Part shown: piece by piece, positions 38,981-46,848 of the stretch
How positions within the stretch are numbered: the stretch's first letter is position 1
Layout: every line of letters starts with the position of its first letter
Source of the DNA: Actinoplanes lobatus
Lineage (GTDB): Bacteria > Actinomycetota > Actinomycetes > Mycobacteriales > Micromonosporaceae
Direction of reading: 5' to 3'
Length of the DNA stretch: 64,000 nucleotides
Assembly (NCBI RefSeq): GCF_014205215.1
Contig: NZ_JACHNC010000001.1
Span: 5,390,501-5,454,500, forward strand
Made by a program: the position numbers and the translations under genes
The notes under the pieces: model-generated
Seen by the model: the letters and a program-made list of their open reading frames with translations, nothing else
Database searches by the model: none
Told to the model about the DNA's origin: nothing

Positions 38981-39378
38981 CGCAGGGTGCGCTCGTAGGT
39001 CGCCCAGGCGATGTGCGACTCGTGCAGGGTGATCGAGATGCCGGTGAGGCCGGACGCGCCGCGGCCGAATTCGCCGGCGTGGATGCGGACCGCCAGCCGG
39101 TCAGCGATGATCTTGGCGAGGAATTCGGTGGACGTGTTGACGCCGGTGAACTCGGGATCGTCGTCGAGGTTGCGGTAGCTGAGCCCGTGGCAGACGGTGT
39201 GCAGCTGTTCGCTCGCCTTGCCGATGTCCACGACGATGTTGTCGTCGTCCAGGTCGGGACGGCGGAAGGTGGCGTCGACGACGAAGGTGGCGCCGTGCAG
39301 GCGCTGCGCCGGGCCGAAGACCTCGCCGGTGAAGCTGTGCGCGATCATGATGTGGTCGCGGACGGTGACGCTGAACAA
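38977..39378 (-). CDS. divergent 6-pyruvoyl-tetrahydropterin synthase / QueD homologue
   Basis: 133 residues, the size of PTPS/QueD. The fold is seen in [70 protein letters not shown] and [15 protein letters not shown] (with the conserved Glu). Usual enzymes hold zinc with His plus HGH and use a nearby Cys. Here His14 and His28 are present, but the second His of HGH is Ala30, and no Cys lies before it. The reaction is therefore probably not standard PTPS or carboxytetrahydropterin synthesis. The start is TTG 39376-39378 with GAGGAG 8 nt upstream. It is coupled to the glycosyltransferase. Confidence 0.8.
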   Translation of the reverse strand: MFSVTVRDHIMIAHSFTGEVFGPAQRLHGATFVVDATFRRPDLDDDNIVVDIGKASEQLHTVCHGLSYRNLDDDPEFTGVNTSTEFLAKIIADRLAVRIHAGEFGRGASGLTGISITLHESHIAWATYERTLR

Positions 39379-39435
39379 GGGCTCAACTCCTCAGGTGCGG
39401 TTCGTGAGGTAGTACGGGTACCCGTTCCGGAAAGA

Positions 39436-40410
39436 TCAATTCGCCGGATGGTCGATGACGTGACAGAGCGCGGGCAGTGAGCCGTCGGCGATCCGTGGCA
39501 TCACCTCGGGCAGGTCGTCGAAACCGCTGCGGCCGCTGATCAGGGCGTCGAAGCGCGGGTCTTTCAGCAGGTCGAGGGCAAGGGCGAGACGCTGCGCGTA
39601 GGAGCGGCGGCGGGCCGGGGCGATGCCGCCGACCTGGCTGCTGCGGATGGTCAGGCGACGGGAGTGGAAGAACTCACCCAGGGGTACGGCGATGCGGCGG
39701 TCGCCGTACCAGGAGAGTTCGACGACCGTGCCCTCGGCGGCCAGTAGTTCGAGGGCGGTGGTGAGGCCCTGTTCGGTGGCGCTGGCGTGGATGACGATGT
39801 CGCGTTCTTTCCGCGCCTCGGCCGGCAGTGCGAAACCGACATTCAGCTTGTTAGCTTCTTTTTCGCGATTTTGTACGTCGACCAGCTCGACATCCGTGCC
39901 CGGCATCCCGGCCAGCACCGCGGCCACCGACAGGCCGACCATTCCGCCGCCCACCACCGAGATCCGGTCACCGATCTGCGGGGCGGCGTCCCACACCGCG
40001 TTCACCGCCGTCTCCACCGTCCCGGTCAGGACGGCCCGTGCCGCGGGCACCCCGTCCGGCACCACGGTCACCGCGGTCGCCGGGACCACGTACCGGGTCT
40101 GGTGGGGGAAAAGGCAGAACACCGTCTTCCCGATCAGCTCCGGGACGCCGGCCTCGACGAGTCCCACGTTCAGGTAGCCGTACTTGACCGGGGCCGGGAA
40201 GTCGCCACTCTGGAAGGGGGCGCGCATCGAGGGCCACTGGCTCTCCGGGACCCGCCCCTGGAACACCAGCGTCTCGGTGCCCCGGCTCACCCCGGAGTGC
40301 AGAGTCCGGACGAGCACCTCATCCGGGCCGGGATCGGGCACCCGTTCGGTGCGTATCTCCCCGATCCCCGGGGAAGTCATCCAGAACGCGCGAGCCGTCA
40401 AGAGCCTCAT
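39436..40410 (-). CDS. MDR-family dehydrogenase (zinc-type alcohol dehydrogenase-like)
   Basis: 324 residues. It has the medium-chain dehydrogenase architecture: an N-terminal GroES-like domain (DPGPDEVLVRTLHSGVSRGT, PVKYGYLNVGLVEAG) and a Rossmann domain with DRISVVGGGMVGLSVAAVLA. The catalytic-zinc Cys and the four-Cys structural zinc lobe of classic ADHs are absent, so it resembles zinc-free reductases. Related genes accompany PTPS-like genes in actinobacterial clusters. It probably reduces or oxidises a pathway intermediate with NAD(P)H. ATG 40410 is used; ribosome-site support is weak. It lies upstream of the PTPS-like gene on the same strand and is divergent from the phosphatidyltransferase gene. 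Confidence 0.8.
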   Translation of the reverse strand: MRLLTARAFWMTSPGIGEIRTERVPDPGPDEVLVRTLHSGVSRGTETLVFQGRVPESQWPSMRAPFQSGDFPAPVKYGYLNVGLVEAGVPELIGKTVFCLFPHQTRYVVPATAVTVVPDGVPAARAVLTGTVETAVNAVWDAAPQIGDRISVVGGGMVGLSVAAVLAGMPGTDVELVDVQNREKEANKLNVGFALPAEARKERDIVIHASATEQGLTTALELLAAEGTVVELSWYGDRRIAVPLGEFFHSRRLTIRSSQVGGIAPARRRSYAQRLALALDLLKDPRFDALISGRSGFDDLPEVMPRIADGSLPALCHVIDHPAN

Positions 40411-40482
40411 CCTTTTGCGCCGTTGAACCGGGTGCCCCCGGTCGGTGTGTCCACTGGTTGAACCCTATGTTGTTCAGGAGGA

Positions 40483-41229
40483 ATGGTGACGATCAGTACG
40501 ACACTGCGGCCTCTGGCCGGGTTTGCCGCGCAGATCCTCCTGCTCGCCGTACTCGCCGCCACCGTCGGCCTCACCGGGTGGGGATGGCTCGCCGGGCTGC
40601 TGTACGGCCTCCTGCTCTGCGGCCTGCTCGCGGCCGGCCTGCGCCGCGCCGGAATGACCAGTCTCGGATGGGCGAACGCGGTCACGTTCGGTCGCGCGAT
40701 CCTGGCTGGCGGGGTCACCGCGATGGCCGCCGGCTCGGGCGCCCCGGCCTGGCTGCTGGCGACCGTCGCCGGGGTGGCCCTCGCGATGGACGGGCTGGAC
40801 GGGCAGATCGCCCGGCGGACCGGCACCACCACCGGACTGGGCGCCCGCTTCGACATGGAGGTCGACTCGGCGCTGGCCCTGGTCCTGAGCGTGTACGTGG
40901 CCGTCGGCCAGCACTGGCTCGCCCTGGTCATCGGTCTGGCCCGCTACCTGTTCGGCGCCGCGTCGTGGGCGCTGCCCTGGCTGAACGCGCCCCTGCCGCC
41001 GCGATTCAGCCGCAAGGTCGTCGCCGCCGAGCAGGGCGTCGTGCTGGTGGCCGTGGCGAGCGGGGTGCTGCCGCCGGTGCTCGCGGTGGCCGCCCTGGCG
41101 GTGTCGGTGGCGTCGCTGGCCTGGTCGTTCGGCACCGACGTGTTCTGGCTGTACCGGGCGTCCCGGGTCCGGGAGCAGGCCCGCAGCCGCTGGTCCGGAA
41201 CGCGGGAGCACGCCCTCGCCCGCAGTTGA
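40483..41229 (+). CDS. CDP-alcohol phosphatidyltransferase
   Basis: 248 residues with about six membrane segments. The full CDP-OH-P motif is present: D-G-L-D-G then AR, eight residues, G, D and D (MDGLDGQIARR ... GARFDMEVDS). It transfers a phosphatidyl or related phospho-alcohol group from CDP-activated donor to an acceptor alcohol at the membrane. It is shorter and unlike PgsA or PssA in its N-terminus, so the acceptor is unclear. AGGAGG sits close to ATG 40483; the next codon GTG 40486 has better spacing and may be the real start. It could anchor the cluster product in the membrane. Confidence 0.85.
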   Translation: MVTISTTLRPLAGFAAQILLLAVLAATVGLTGWGWLAGLLYGLLLCGLLAAGLRRAGMTSLGWANAVTFGRAILAGGVTAMAAGSGAPAWLLATVAGVALAMDGLDGQIARRTGTTTGLGARFDMEVDSALALVLSVYVAVGQHWLALVIGLARYLFGAASWALPWLNAPLPPRFSRKVVAAEQGVVLVAVASGVLPPVLAVAALAVSVASLAWSFGTDVFWLYRASRVREQARSRWSGTREHALARS

Positions 41230-41271
41230 CCCGGTGGCCCACTCCCACCCGGGACGGTCCACGATGTCCCG

Positions 41272-44200
41272 ATGGGTGCGCAACAGCATGGCGCGAGCCG
41301 GTGGACACCGTGGCGGCAGACGCGGCAGACGGTCACCGGCAGTGTCGTCCTCGGTGACGTCGTCCAGGTCGCGCACGTCGGCGGGGACGTCACGATCAGC
41401 CCGGACCGCCCGGCCTACCGGGTGACGGCCGCCCAGGCCGCCGCGGTACCGCTGGACCAGGAGGACGCCCGCCGGCAACCGAGCCGGCTGCTGGCGGCCC
41501 GCCACCGGATCGTGCCGTTCACCGGACGTCATGCCGAACTGGACGAACTCGCCGCGTGGGCCGGGTCGGCGGCCACCGTCTCGGCGCGGCTCGTGCACGC
41601 CGCCGGCGGGCAGGGCAAGAGCCGGCTCGCCGCCGAGGTCGCCGCCCGGTGCGCCGGCGCCGGATGGACGGTCTGGGAGGTCACCCACGGTGCGGCGCCC
41701 GCCGCCGGGGAGCGGGTCGAACTGGACAGCGGCGCCCTGCTCGCGGTGGTGGACTACGCCGACCGGTGGCCCATGGACGACCTGCTCGGGCTGCTCGGCC
41801 AGATGCGGGCGCTGCACGCCAGGACCGGGACACGCGTACGGGTCCTGATGCTCGCCCGCTCGGCCGGCTACTGGTGGCCGAGCCTCGCCGGACGGGCCGA
41901 GAACGATCACGGCATCGACACCGGGCCGATCGTCCTGGGCGGGCTGGACGCCGGCCGGGAGACGCTGTTCGCCGCGGCGGCCGCCCGGTTCGCCGCCGCA
42001 CTCGGCGTGCCGGACGCGGACTGGATCGCGCCCGACCTGTCCGGGCCGGGGTTCGCGCAGGTGCTGCCGGTGCACATGGCGGCGCTCGCGGCCGTCGAGG
42101 CCCGGCGGCACGGTGACGAGGCGCCGGTCAGCCCGCGGGCGGTCTCCGAGTACCTGCTGGTCCGGGAACAGCGGTTCTGGAACATGAGTGAGGTCATGCA
42201 CCGGGCCGTGTACACCGCGACCCTGACCGGGCCGGTGCCCCGCGACACCGCCCGGCGTGCCCTGGGCGCGGCCGGTCTCGCCGACGGGACCGCCGCCGCC
42301 GATCGTGTCATCGACGACCATCGGGCCTGCTATCCGCCGGCCGACCGCCGGCTCGTGTTCGAACCGTTGCATCCGGACCGGCTCGGCGAGGACCTGATCG
42401 CCCTGTCCACGCCCGGCCACGACGAGCCGACCGTGTTCGCCTACGACGACTGGCCGCTCAGCGCACCGGCCGCCCTGCTCGCACACGCGGAACGGCCCAC
42501 GGAGTGGACGGCGACGGCGATGACCGTTCTGATCGAGGCCACCCACCGGTGGCCGCACCTCGCCGGGGAGGTGCTGTATCCGCTGATCCGCCGGGACCCG
42601 TGCGTCGCGGTCGAGGCGGGCGGCGCCGCCCTCATCCGGCTGGCCACCCTGCCCGGGATCGACCCCGGCGTGCTCGCCTCCGTCCAGGCGGCGATGCCGG
42701 ACGGCCGGTTCCTCGAACTGGACGTCGCGGCCGCCGTGATCAGCGATCAGCTCACCGGGCCCCGGCTGCGGGCGGCCGGCGACCCGGCGACCACCGCGGC
42801 CGTGCACGCCGATCACGCGTACCGGCTCTCCCGTGCCGGCCGCTGGACCGAGGCGCTCGGCGCGGGCGAGGCGGCGGTTGCCCTGCTCCGGCCGCTCGCC
42901 GGGCAGGACCCCGGCAGGTATCTGCCGGAGCTGGCGATCGCCGTCAACAACGTGGGCACCTTCCTCTCCGAACTGGGCCGCCGCGAGGAGGCGCTGGCCC
43001 TCGGGCAGGAGGCGGTCGCGATCCGCCGCCGGCTGGCCGGGACCGACCCGGCCGCCGTGCCCGCCCTGGCCGGGAACCTGGCCGACGTGGCGGCCCGCTT
43101 GGCGGCCCTGGACCGGCGCGAGGAGTGCCTGGCGCCCGCGGCCGAGGCGGTGGACCTGCTTCGTGGGCTCGCCACGCACCGGTACGAGCTGGCGCTCGCC
43201 CTGAACAACCACGGCGCGTTCCTGGCCGACGCCGGCCAGTGGCAGGCGGGCCTCGACCTCACCGAGGAGGCGGTCGGACTGCTGCGGGACACCTCCGAAC
43301 ACCTGCCGGATCTCGCCATGTTGCTGGGGAACCTGGGCAACCGCATGTCCGATACCGGCCGCCATACCGAGGCGCTCGCCCCCGCCGCCGCCTCGACCGA
43401 CCTCTACCGCGCGCTCGCGGACGTGAATCCGGCCCGGTACCGGCCCGATCTCGCCCTGTCGCTGAGCAACCTCGCCATCAAGCACGCCGAGCTGGGCCGC
43501 TGGGCGGAGGCGCTGCCGCCGTCCGAGGAAGCGGTCGCCCTCTACCGAGAACTGGCCGGGACGAACCCGGACCGGTACCGGCCCGACCTGGCTCGCGCCC
43601 TGAGCAACCACAGCCTGCGGCTGACCGAGATCGGGCGCTTCGGTGAGGCGGTCGCACCCGCCGAGGAGGCCGTCGCCCTGGGGCTCGGCGGGGAGCGGCT
43701 CGCGGTGGCGCTGACCAATCTGAGCGCGGCTCTCACCGGCCTGCGCCGCCACGCGGAGGCGCTGGCCGCGATCGACGAGGCGACCGCCCTCTGGCAGCGG
43801 ATGGCCGAAGACCACCCGGAGGTGCACCTGCCCGACGTCGCCGTCTCGCTGTGCAACCGCGGGGCGGCCCTGTCCAATCTGGGCCGGACGGCGGAGGCCG
43901 TGGAACCGACGACCGAGGCGGTGGCGCTGCTGCGGCGGCTGGCCGGGGAGGACCCTGCCGTGCACGAATTCCGCCTGGCCGCCGCCCTGGGCAGCCTGGG
44001 CAGCCTGCTCGCCGCGACCGACCGCTCCGGGGAGGCCCTGTCGGTGCTGGAGGAGGCGGCCGCGCTGCACCGGCGGCTGGCCGAGACGAACCGGGAGGTC
44101 AACCTGCCGGGGCTCGCCGACTCGCTGCGCGGCCGGGGGATCCGGCTGTCCGAGACCGGGCACGCCGACGAGGCACTGACCTGCGCCGTGGAGGCGGTGG

Positions 44201-44607
44201 ACCTCTACCGGCGGCTGGCCGGGGCCTACCCGGAGAAGCACCTGTCCGGATTCGGCGGGGCGCTGACGCACCTGCTCATCGCGCTGTGCGACCTGGGCCG
44301 GCTCGCCGAGGCGCGGCCGGTGTGCAAGGAGGCCCGGACGGTGCTGCGCCGGCTCGCCCGTCACGAGGAGACGGCGCTACAGGGTCTGGGCCTGGCCTCG
44401 ACGATGTACGCCTGGATCTGTCTGGAGCTGCGGCGCGACCTGCTCGGCGCCGAGGCGGCGGCCGTCGAGTCGGTGCGGATCCACACGTCCCTGGCCGAGC
44501 GATACCCGGACGTCTTCGCGGACCGGCTGGCGGAGGCCCACGCCGTCCACGCCGCCGTGCTGGAGGCGCCCGGCAGACGTCCGCGGTTCCTCAGCGCCCA
44601 GCGGTGA
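41272..44607 (+). CDS. STAND-like NTPase with TPR repeats, 1111 aa
   Basis: 1111 residues. The N-terminus has a short repeat-like peptide TGSVVLGDVVQVAHVGGDVT (residues 22-41), found ahead of NTPase domains in actinobacterial STAND proteins. The NTPase domain has a P-loop GGQGKS (112-117) and Walker B AVVDYAD (158-164). A winged-helix-like middle follows. From about 535 to 1100 there are some 12-14 tetratricopeptide repeats of roughly 42 residues (EALALGQEAVAIRRRLAG ... YRPDLARALSNHS). Such proteins oligomerise on ligand sensing; defence or signalling is plausible. It follows the phosphatidyltransferase on the same strand after 42 bp. The effector domain is not recognised. Confidence 0.82.
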   Translation: MGAQQHGASRWTPWRQTRQTVTGSVVLGDVVQVAHVGGDVTISPDRPAYRVTAAQAAAVPLDQEDARRQPSRLLAARHRIVPFTGRHAELDELAAWAGSAATVSARLVHAAGGQGKSRLAAEVAARCAGAGWTVWEVTHGAAPAAGERVELDSGALLAVVDYADRWPMDDLLGLLGQMRALHARTGTRVRVLMLARSAGYWWPSLAGRAENDHGIDTGPIVLGGLDAGRETLFAAAAARFAAALGVPDADWIAPDLSGPGFAQVLPVHMAALAAVEARRHGDEAPVSPRAVSEYLLVREQRFWNMSEVMHRAVYTATLTGPVPRDTARRALGAAGLADGTAAADRVIDDHRACYPPADRRLVFEPLHPDRLGEDLIALSTPGHDEPTVFAYDDWPLSAPAALLAHAERPTEWTATAMTVLIEATHRWPHLAGEVLYPLIRRDPCVAVEAGGAALIRLATLPGIDPGVLASVQAAMPDGRFLELDVAAAVISDQLTGPRLRAAGDPATTAAVHADHAYRLSRAGRWTEALGAGEAAVALLRPLAGQDPGRYLPELAIAVNNVGTFLSELGRREEALALGQEAVAIRRRLAGTDPAAVPALAGNLADVAARLAALDRREECLAPAAEAVDLLRGLATHRYELALALNNHGAFLADAGQWQAGLDLTEEAVGLLRDTSEHLPDLAMLLGNLGNRMSDTGRHTEALAPAAASTDLYRALADVNPARYRPDLALSLSNLAIKHAELGRWAEALPPSEEAVALYRELAGTNPDRYRPDLARALSNHSLRLTEIGRFGEAVAPAEEAVALGLGGERLAVALTNLSAALTGLRRHAEALAAIDEATALWQRMAEDHPEVHLPDVAVSLCNRGAALSNLGRTAEAVEPTTEAVALLRRLAGEDPAVHEFRLAAALGSLGSLLAATDRSGEALSVLEEAAALHRRLAETNREVNLPGLADSLRGRGIRLSETGHADEALTCAVEAVDLYRRLAGAYPEKHLSGFGGALTHLLIALCDLGRLAEARPVCKEARTVLRRLARHEETALQGLGLASTMYAWICLELRRDLLGAEAAAVESVRIHTSLAERYPDVFADRLAEAHAVHAAVLEAPGRRPRFLSAQR

Positions 44608-44758
44608 GGACCACGGCGCGGCCGTCCACGTTGAGGACGTGACCGTCACCCAGGGTGGCCACCGGCTCGTGCCAGTGCACGTGACCGCAGACGGTGAGGG
44701 CCGGGCCGGCGAGCAGCACGCCCACCCGTTCGGGCGGTGTGCCGGGCAAACGCATCAT
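44591..44758 (-). pseudogene. C-terminal remnant of a metallophosphoesterase
   Basis: A 55-codon frame ending TGA at 44591-44593, overlapping the TPR gene's end. Its product contains CGHVHWHEPVATLGDGHVLN followed by VDGRAVV. This looks like the last strands of a calcineurin-like metallophosphoesterase (the GHxHW metal ligands and the NVDGR end). The first 170 or so residues, with the Asp/His/Asn metal motifs, are missing upstream, where an unrelated gene begins. I read this as a decayed gene fragment. It could be translated from ATG 44758, but could not be catalytically complete. Confidence 0.55.
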
Positions 44759-44816
44759 CGGGTGCCTGCCTCGGGCTCGTCAGGGAGCCCTAGTGTTGCA
44801 TTACGGTGAACTTCTT

Positions 44817-45092
44817 CTATGCCTGGCAGCCGGGGCCCGCGGGCTTGCCCCCGACGATCCGGTACCGCGAGATGTCCCCGCTCACGTAGTCGCCGAGCTG
44901 TCGTACCGAGGTGGGCGCGACCCCGTTGTTCATCACGTAACCCACGATCGCCGTCTCCACGGTCCGGCAGTTGGCCTGGTCGGCGACGACCTGGGCACGT
45001 GCCTCGAGCTTCGCGGGGTTCACCGCAACGTAAGAAACACCGCCGATACTCACCGTAAGGGCGCTGGCCATCGCAAGTTCGATCAAACGCAC
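44817..45092 (-). CDS. small pilin-like/secreted hypothetical protein
   Basis: 91 residues with one hydrophobic segment near the N-terminus (ALTVSIGGVSYVAV) followed by a helical then loop-rich domain (RAQVVADQANCRTVETAIVG, then ISRYRIVGGKPAGPGC). The pattern of a short basic leader, a hydrophobic helix and an alternating helix with a C-terminal Cys pair resembles pseudopilins, but no prepilin peptidase site is evident. GTG 45092 gives this form; an ATG at 45071 would start inside the hydrophobic helix. The family is uncertain. Confidence 0.55.
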   Translation of the reverse strand: MRLIELAMASALTVSIGGVSYVAVNPAKLEARAQVVADQANCRTVETAIVGYVMNNGVAPTSVRQLGDYVSGDISRYRIVGGKPAGPGCQA

Positions 45093-45256
45093 TGACGCAG
45101 GCTAGCCATGATCACTCACCGTAGGAAAGTGGGCCTTTCGGTCGAGATCAACAACCCTCTGTCACGGTACGGGCGGGCGAATGAATCGACGTGAGCCGCC
45201 CTCCGGGTGTTACCTTGATTACTCGGAGCAACGGTTTGATTGCGCTGGAGGATCCC

Positions 45257-45622
45257 ATGCGTCGTGCCGCTGTCGTTCTCGCCCTCGTCCTCGCCGGTCT
45301 CTGGGTCGCCTCACCCGCCCAGGCGTTCGCGCACACCGCCGTGCACAACCCGGCCCTGCACACCCTGCTCGACGGGCTCACCCTGCTGGTCGCCACGGCG
45401 CCGGTGTGGACCGCCCTGCTCTGGGCCGGTGATCGTCGCTGGCTGCTCGCCGCACTGATCGGCGTGGTCCAGATCCCGGTCGCGATCATCGGCTTCATGC
45501 CGATCGCGAACCCGTGGCTGCACCTGTCCCTGTTCGCCCTCGCGCTCGGCCTGACCGCGGTGTCGCTGCGGGTGGTGCGTGGACAGGCACGGTCCACCGC
45601 CGCTGTCACGACTGTTCGCTGA
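45257..45622 (+). CDS. small membrane protein with signal peptide
   Basis: 121 residues. A signal peptide (VLALVLAGLWVASPAQAFAH) is followed by three membrane segments (LLDGLTLLVATAPVWTALLW, WLLAALIGVVQIPVAIIGF and LHLSLFALALGLTAVSLRVV). ATG 45257 is chosen because GGAGG is 5 nt upstream. No family is recognised. A strong terminator follows. Confidence 0.65.
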   Translation: MRRAAVVLALVLAGLWVASPAQAFAHTAVHNPALHTLLDGLTLLVATAPVWTALLWAGDRRWLLAALIGVVQIPVAIIGFMPIANPWLHLSLFALALGLTAVSLRVVRGQARSTAAVTTVR

Positions 45623-45634
45623 CAGGCCGCCTCC

Positions 45635-45666
45635 GGCCGCCGCGGCGTCCTCGCGCCGCGGCGGCC
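45635..45666. terminator. 13-bp stem terminator
   Basis: GGCCGCCGCGGCG (45635-45647) pairs perfectly with CGCCGCGGCGGCC (45654-45666), loop 6 nt, starting 12 bp after the small membrane protein's stop. Confidence 0.75.
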
Positions 45667-45918
45667 TCTGGCGCATGATCGGTCCCGTTGTTGCCGCGGC
45701 GGGATCTTCGCAGGTGCCGGTCCTGCTCCCGCGCCGTTCCCTCCACCGGAATCCCGGGTCTCGGCCGGTGCCTGTCCCGCTCCCACCCTTCGGCCATGCG
45801 GCCCGGCGGATGTCGATCGTGCGATGCGGGTGTTGCGGGAGCCTCTCAGCAAGCACGTCGTCGGATGTGATGTCGGCGTAACGTGGTCGTCAGTGAGGCT
45901 GGCCACAATGAATTCGTG

Positions 45919-46797
45919 GTGACGGAGACGATGATGCCGGTCAACGGCATCCAGGTGTGCCTGGAGACCTTCGGCGAGCCCACCGATGCCCCGCTGCTGC
46001 TCCTGGCCGGGGATGCCAGTCCGATGGACTGGTGGGACGACGAGTTCTGCCGCCGGCTAGCGGCCGGCGGCCGGTTCGTGATCCGCTACGACCACCGGGA
46101 CACCGGCCGGTCCACCTCCTACCCGGCCGGCGCGACCGCCTACTCCGGCGCCGACCTCATGGACGACGCCGTCGGCGTGCTCGACGCGCTTCGGGTGCCG
46201 GCCGCGCACCTGGTCGGCTTCTCGCTCGGCGGCGCGCTCGCGCAGCGCATCGCGGTCCACCATCCCGAGCGGGTGCTGTCGCTCACCCTCATGGCGACCA
46301 GCGCCGACGGGGCGGGAGGGGAGACCGCGCCGGTCACCGTGGGCGGTCCGGTCACGGTCGTCGCGGGCACGGTCACGGCCGGCATCCGTACGGTGGAAGC
46401 CGCCCCGATCACCGACGAGACCGACTGGTCGAACCGGAAGTCCGCGGTCGCCCGGATGATCGCCGAGGTGCGCGACCACGGTGGCCCGTTCACCCCCGAC
46501 GAGCCGCAGCTGCGCCGCCTGGCCGAGCGCATCTTCGACCGTTCCGCCGACCTGGCCGCCACCCGCCTCAATCACCGCCGTGCCGGTTACGGCCCCCCGG
46601 TCCGCGACCTGCTCGGCGCCATCGAGACCCGGACCGTGGTCCTGCACGGCACCCTCGACCGCCGCTTCCCGGCCGAACACCCGGAGGAGCTGGCCCGCTG
46701 CATCCCCGACGCCCGCCTGGTGTGGCTGGACGGCGTCGGCCACGAGTTCCCGCCCCGGGCCGTCTGGGACCAGGTCCTCGACGAGATCCTCCACTGA
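45919..46797 (+). CDS. alpha/beta hydrolase
   Basis: About 292 residues from the GTG at 45919. The alpha/beta-hydrolase fold is shown by LLLLAGDASPMDWWDDEF (oxyanion region), the nucleophile elbow HLVGFSLGGALAQ with Ser, RTVVLHGTLDRRFPAEH with the acid Asp, and VGHEFPPRA with the catalytic His. It resembles AB-hydrolase-1 esterases and lipase-like enzymes such as aclacinomycin methylesterase (RYDHRDTGRST box). The substrate is unknown. GTG 45919 is preferred over 45883 because MTETMMPVNGIQVCLETFGE is the natural family start; no site is strong. It stands apart from the next gene. Confidence 0.8.
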   Translation: MTETMMPVNGIQVCLETFGEPTDAPLLLLAGDASPMDWWDDEFCRRLAAGGRFVIRYDHRDTGRSTSYPAGATAYSGADLMDDAVGVLDALRVPAAHLVGFSLGGALAQRIAVHHPERVLSLTLMATSADGAGGETAPVTVGGPVTVVAGTVTAGIRTVEAAPITDETDWSNRKSAVARMIAEVRDHGGPFTPDEPQLRRLAERIFDRSADLAATRLNHRRAGYGPPVRDLLGAIETRTVVLHGTLDRRFPAEHPEELARCIPDARLVWLDGVGHEFPPRAVWDQVLDEILH

Positions 46798-46848
46798 CAC
46801 CGTCCAGCCCGCGCCGCCGGGCTTGATCGGCTGTGCGAGCATCGCCGC

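Noticed and set aside
40474..44364. Very long open frame on the minus strand opposite the phosphatidyltransferase and TPR genes
   Set aside because: It is a composition shadow of the GC-rich plus-strand genes; the product is Arg/Gly/Pro-rich with no domain, and the plus-strand genes have clear motifs.
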